This document shows, one piece after another, positions 6,374 to 6,450 of a stretch of DNA of 6,450 bases. The stretch is from an uncultured Prevotellaceae bacterium (lineage in GTDB: Bacteria > Bacteroidota > Bacteroidia > Bacteroidales > Bacteroidaceae), in NCBI GenBank assembly GCA_947176655.1, contig CAMWRK010000124.1, forward strand, positions 1-6,450. The letters are read 5' to 3'. The notes beneath the pieces are model-generated. The model had not been told where the DNA came from. It saw only the letters and a program-made list of their open reading frames with translations, and did no database searches. The translations under genes were made by a program, and so were the position numbers. The stretch's first letter is position 1. Each line of letters opens with the position of its first letter.

Positions 6374-6450
6374 AAGACACCGCGGTCTTGGGGGTGAAAG
6401 ACCGTGGTCTTAAGCGCGAAGACCGACGGTCTTAACGCTTAAGACCACGA
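6374..6450. repeat. Cluster of AAGACC-n-GGTCTT palindromes, cut by right edge
   Basis: Four copies of an imperfect palindrome start at 6374 (AAGACACCGCGGTCTT), 6398 (AAGACCGTGGTCTT), 6419 (AAGACCGACGGTCTT) and 6441 (AAGACCACGA, cut by the window end). Start-to-start distances are 24, 21 and 22 bp, close to two helical turns. The copies also pair with one another: CGTGGTCTTAAGCG (6403-6416) is the exact reverse complement of 6436-6449, and 6379-6389 pairs with 6398-6408 with one G-T wobble. The flanks of copies two to four carry TTAAGCG/CGCTTAA. The function is unknown. It could be a dispersed intergenic repeat, a multi-site operator, or a nested hairpin element in RNA. Confidence 0.7.

Noticed and set aside
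6241..6435. Plus-strand frame of 64 codons running into the palindrome cluster
   Set aside because: Its C-terminal part is translated from the repeat cluster and it has no promoter or domain.
6374..6450. CRISPR array
   Set aside because: The repeats are short palindromes with only 7-8 bp between them, no 30-40 bp spacers, and no cas genes are in view.

Overview
This window looks like chromosomal DNA from a gut-type Bacteroidales bacterium (Bacteroides, Phocaeicola or Prevotella lineage). The evidence is the gene set (RprX/RprY two-component pair, EF-G2-type FusA2, HemW, a DUF4827-like lipoprotein) and two Bacteroidetes-style promoters with a TAnnTTTG -7 box. All recognised genes lie on the minus strand, so transcription runs from high to low coordinates.

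Layout in transcription order. About 5899-6450 has no convincing gene. It is mostly AT-rich, has small palindromes, and ends in a striking cluster of about 21-24 bp spaced palindromes (6374-6450) cut by the window edge. At 5181-5870 is a lipoprotein with a DUF4827/FKBP-like C-terminal half, driven by a TACCTTTG promoter at 5891-5898. Its stop codon overlaps the start of hemW (4081-5184) by ATGA, so the two form an operon. After a 129-bp gap with an imperfect inverted repeat comes fusA2 (1798-3951), an EF-G paralogue with a degenerate GTPase centre and an extended domain IV. A strong hairpin terminator (1709-1740) follows. The promoter of the next operon (1680-1711) is built into the tail of that terminator. 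It drives rprX (248-1675), a membrane sensor kinase, and rprY (167 down to the left edge), its response regulator. The window stops just after the rprY phosphoacceptor aspartate.

Functional picture. RprX/RprY is an envelope signalling pair. FusA2 belongs to the EF-G2 group studied in Bacteroides thetaiotaomicron, where the protein supports slow translocation without GTP hydrolysis under carbon starvation and in the gut. HemW is a radical-SAM-type heme chaperone. The adjacency does not prove a joint pathway. The least explained parts are the palindrome array at the right edge and the regulatory DNA between hemW and fusA2.
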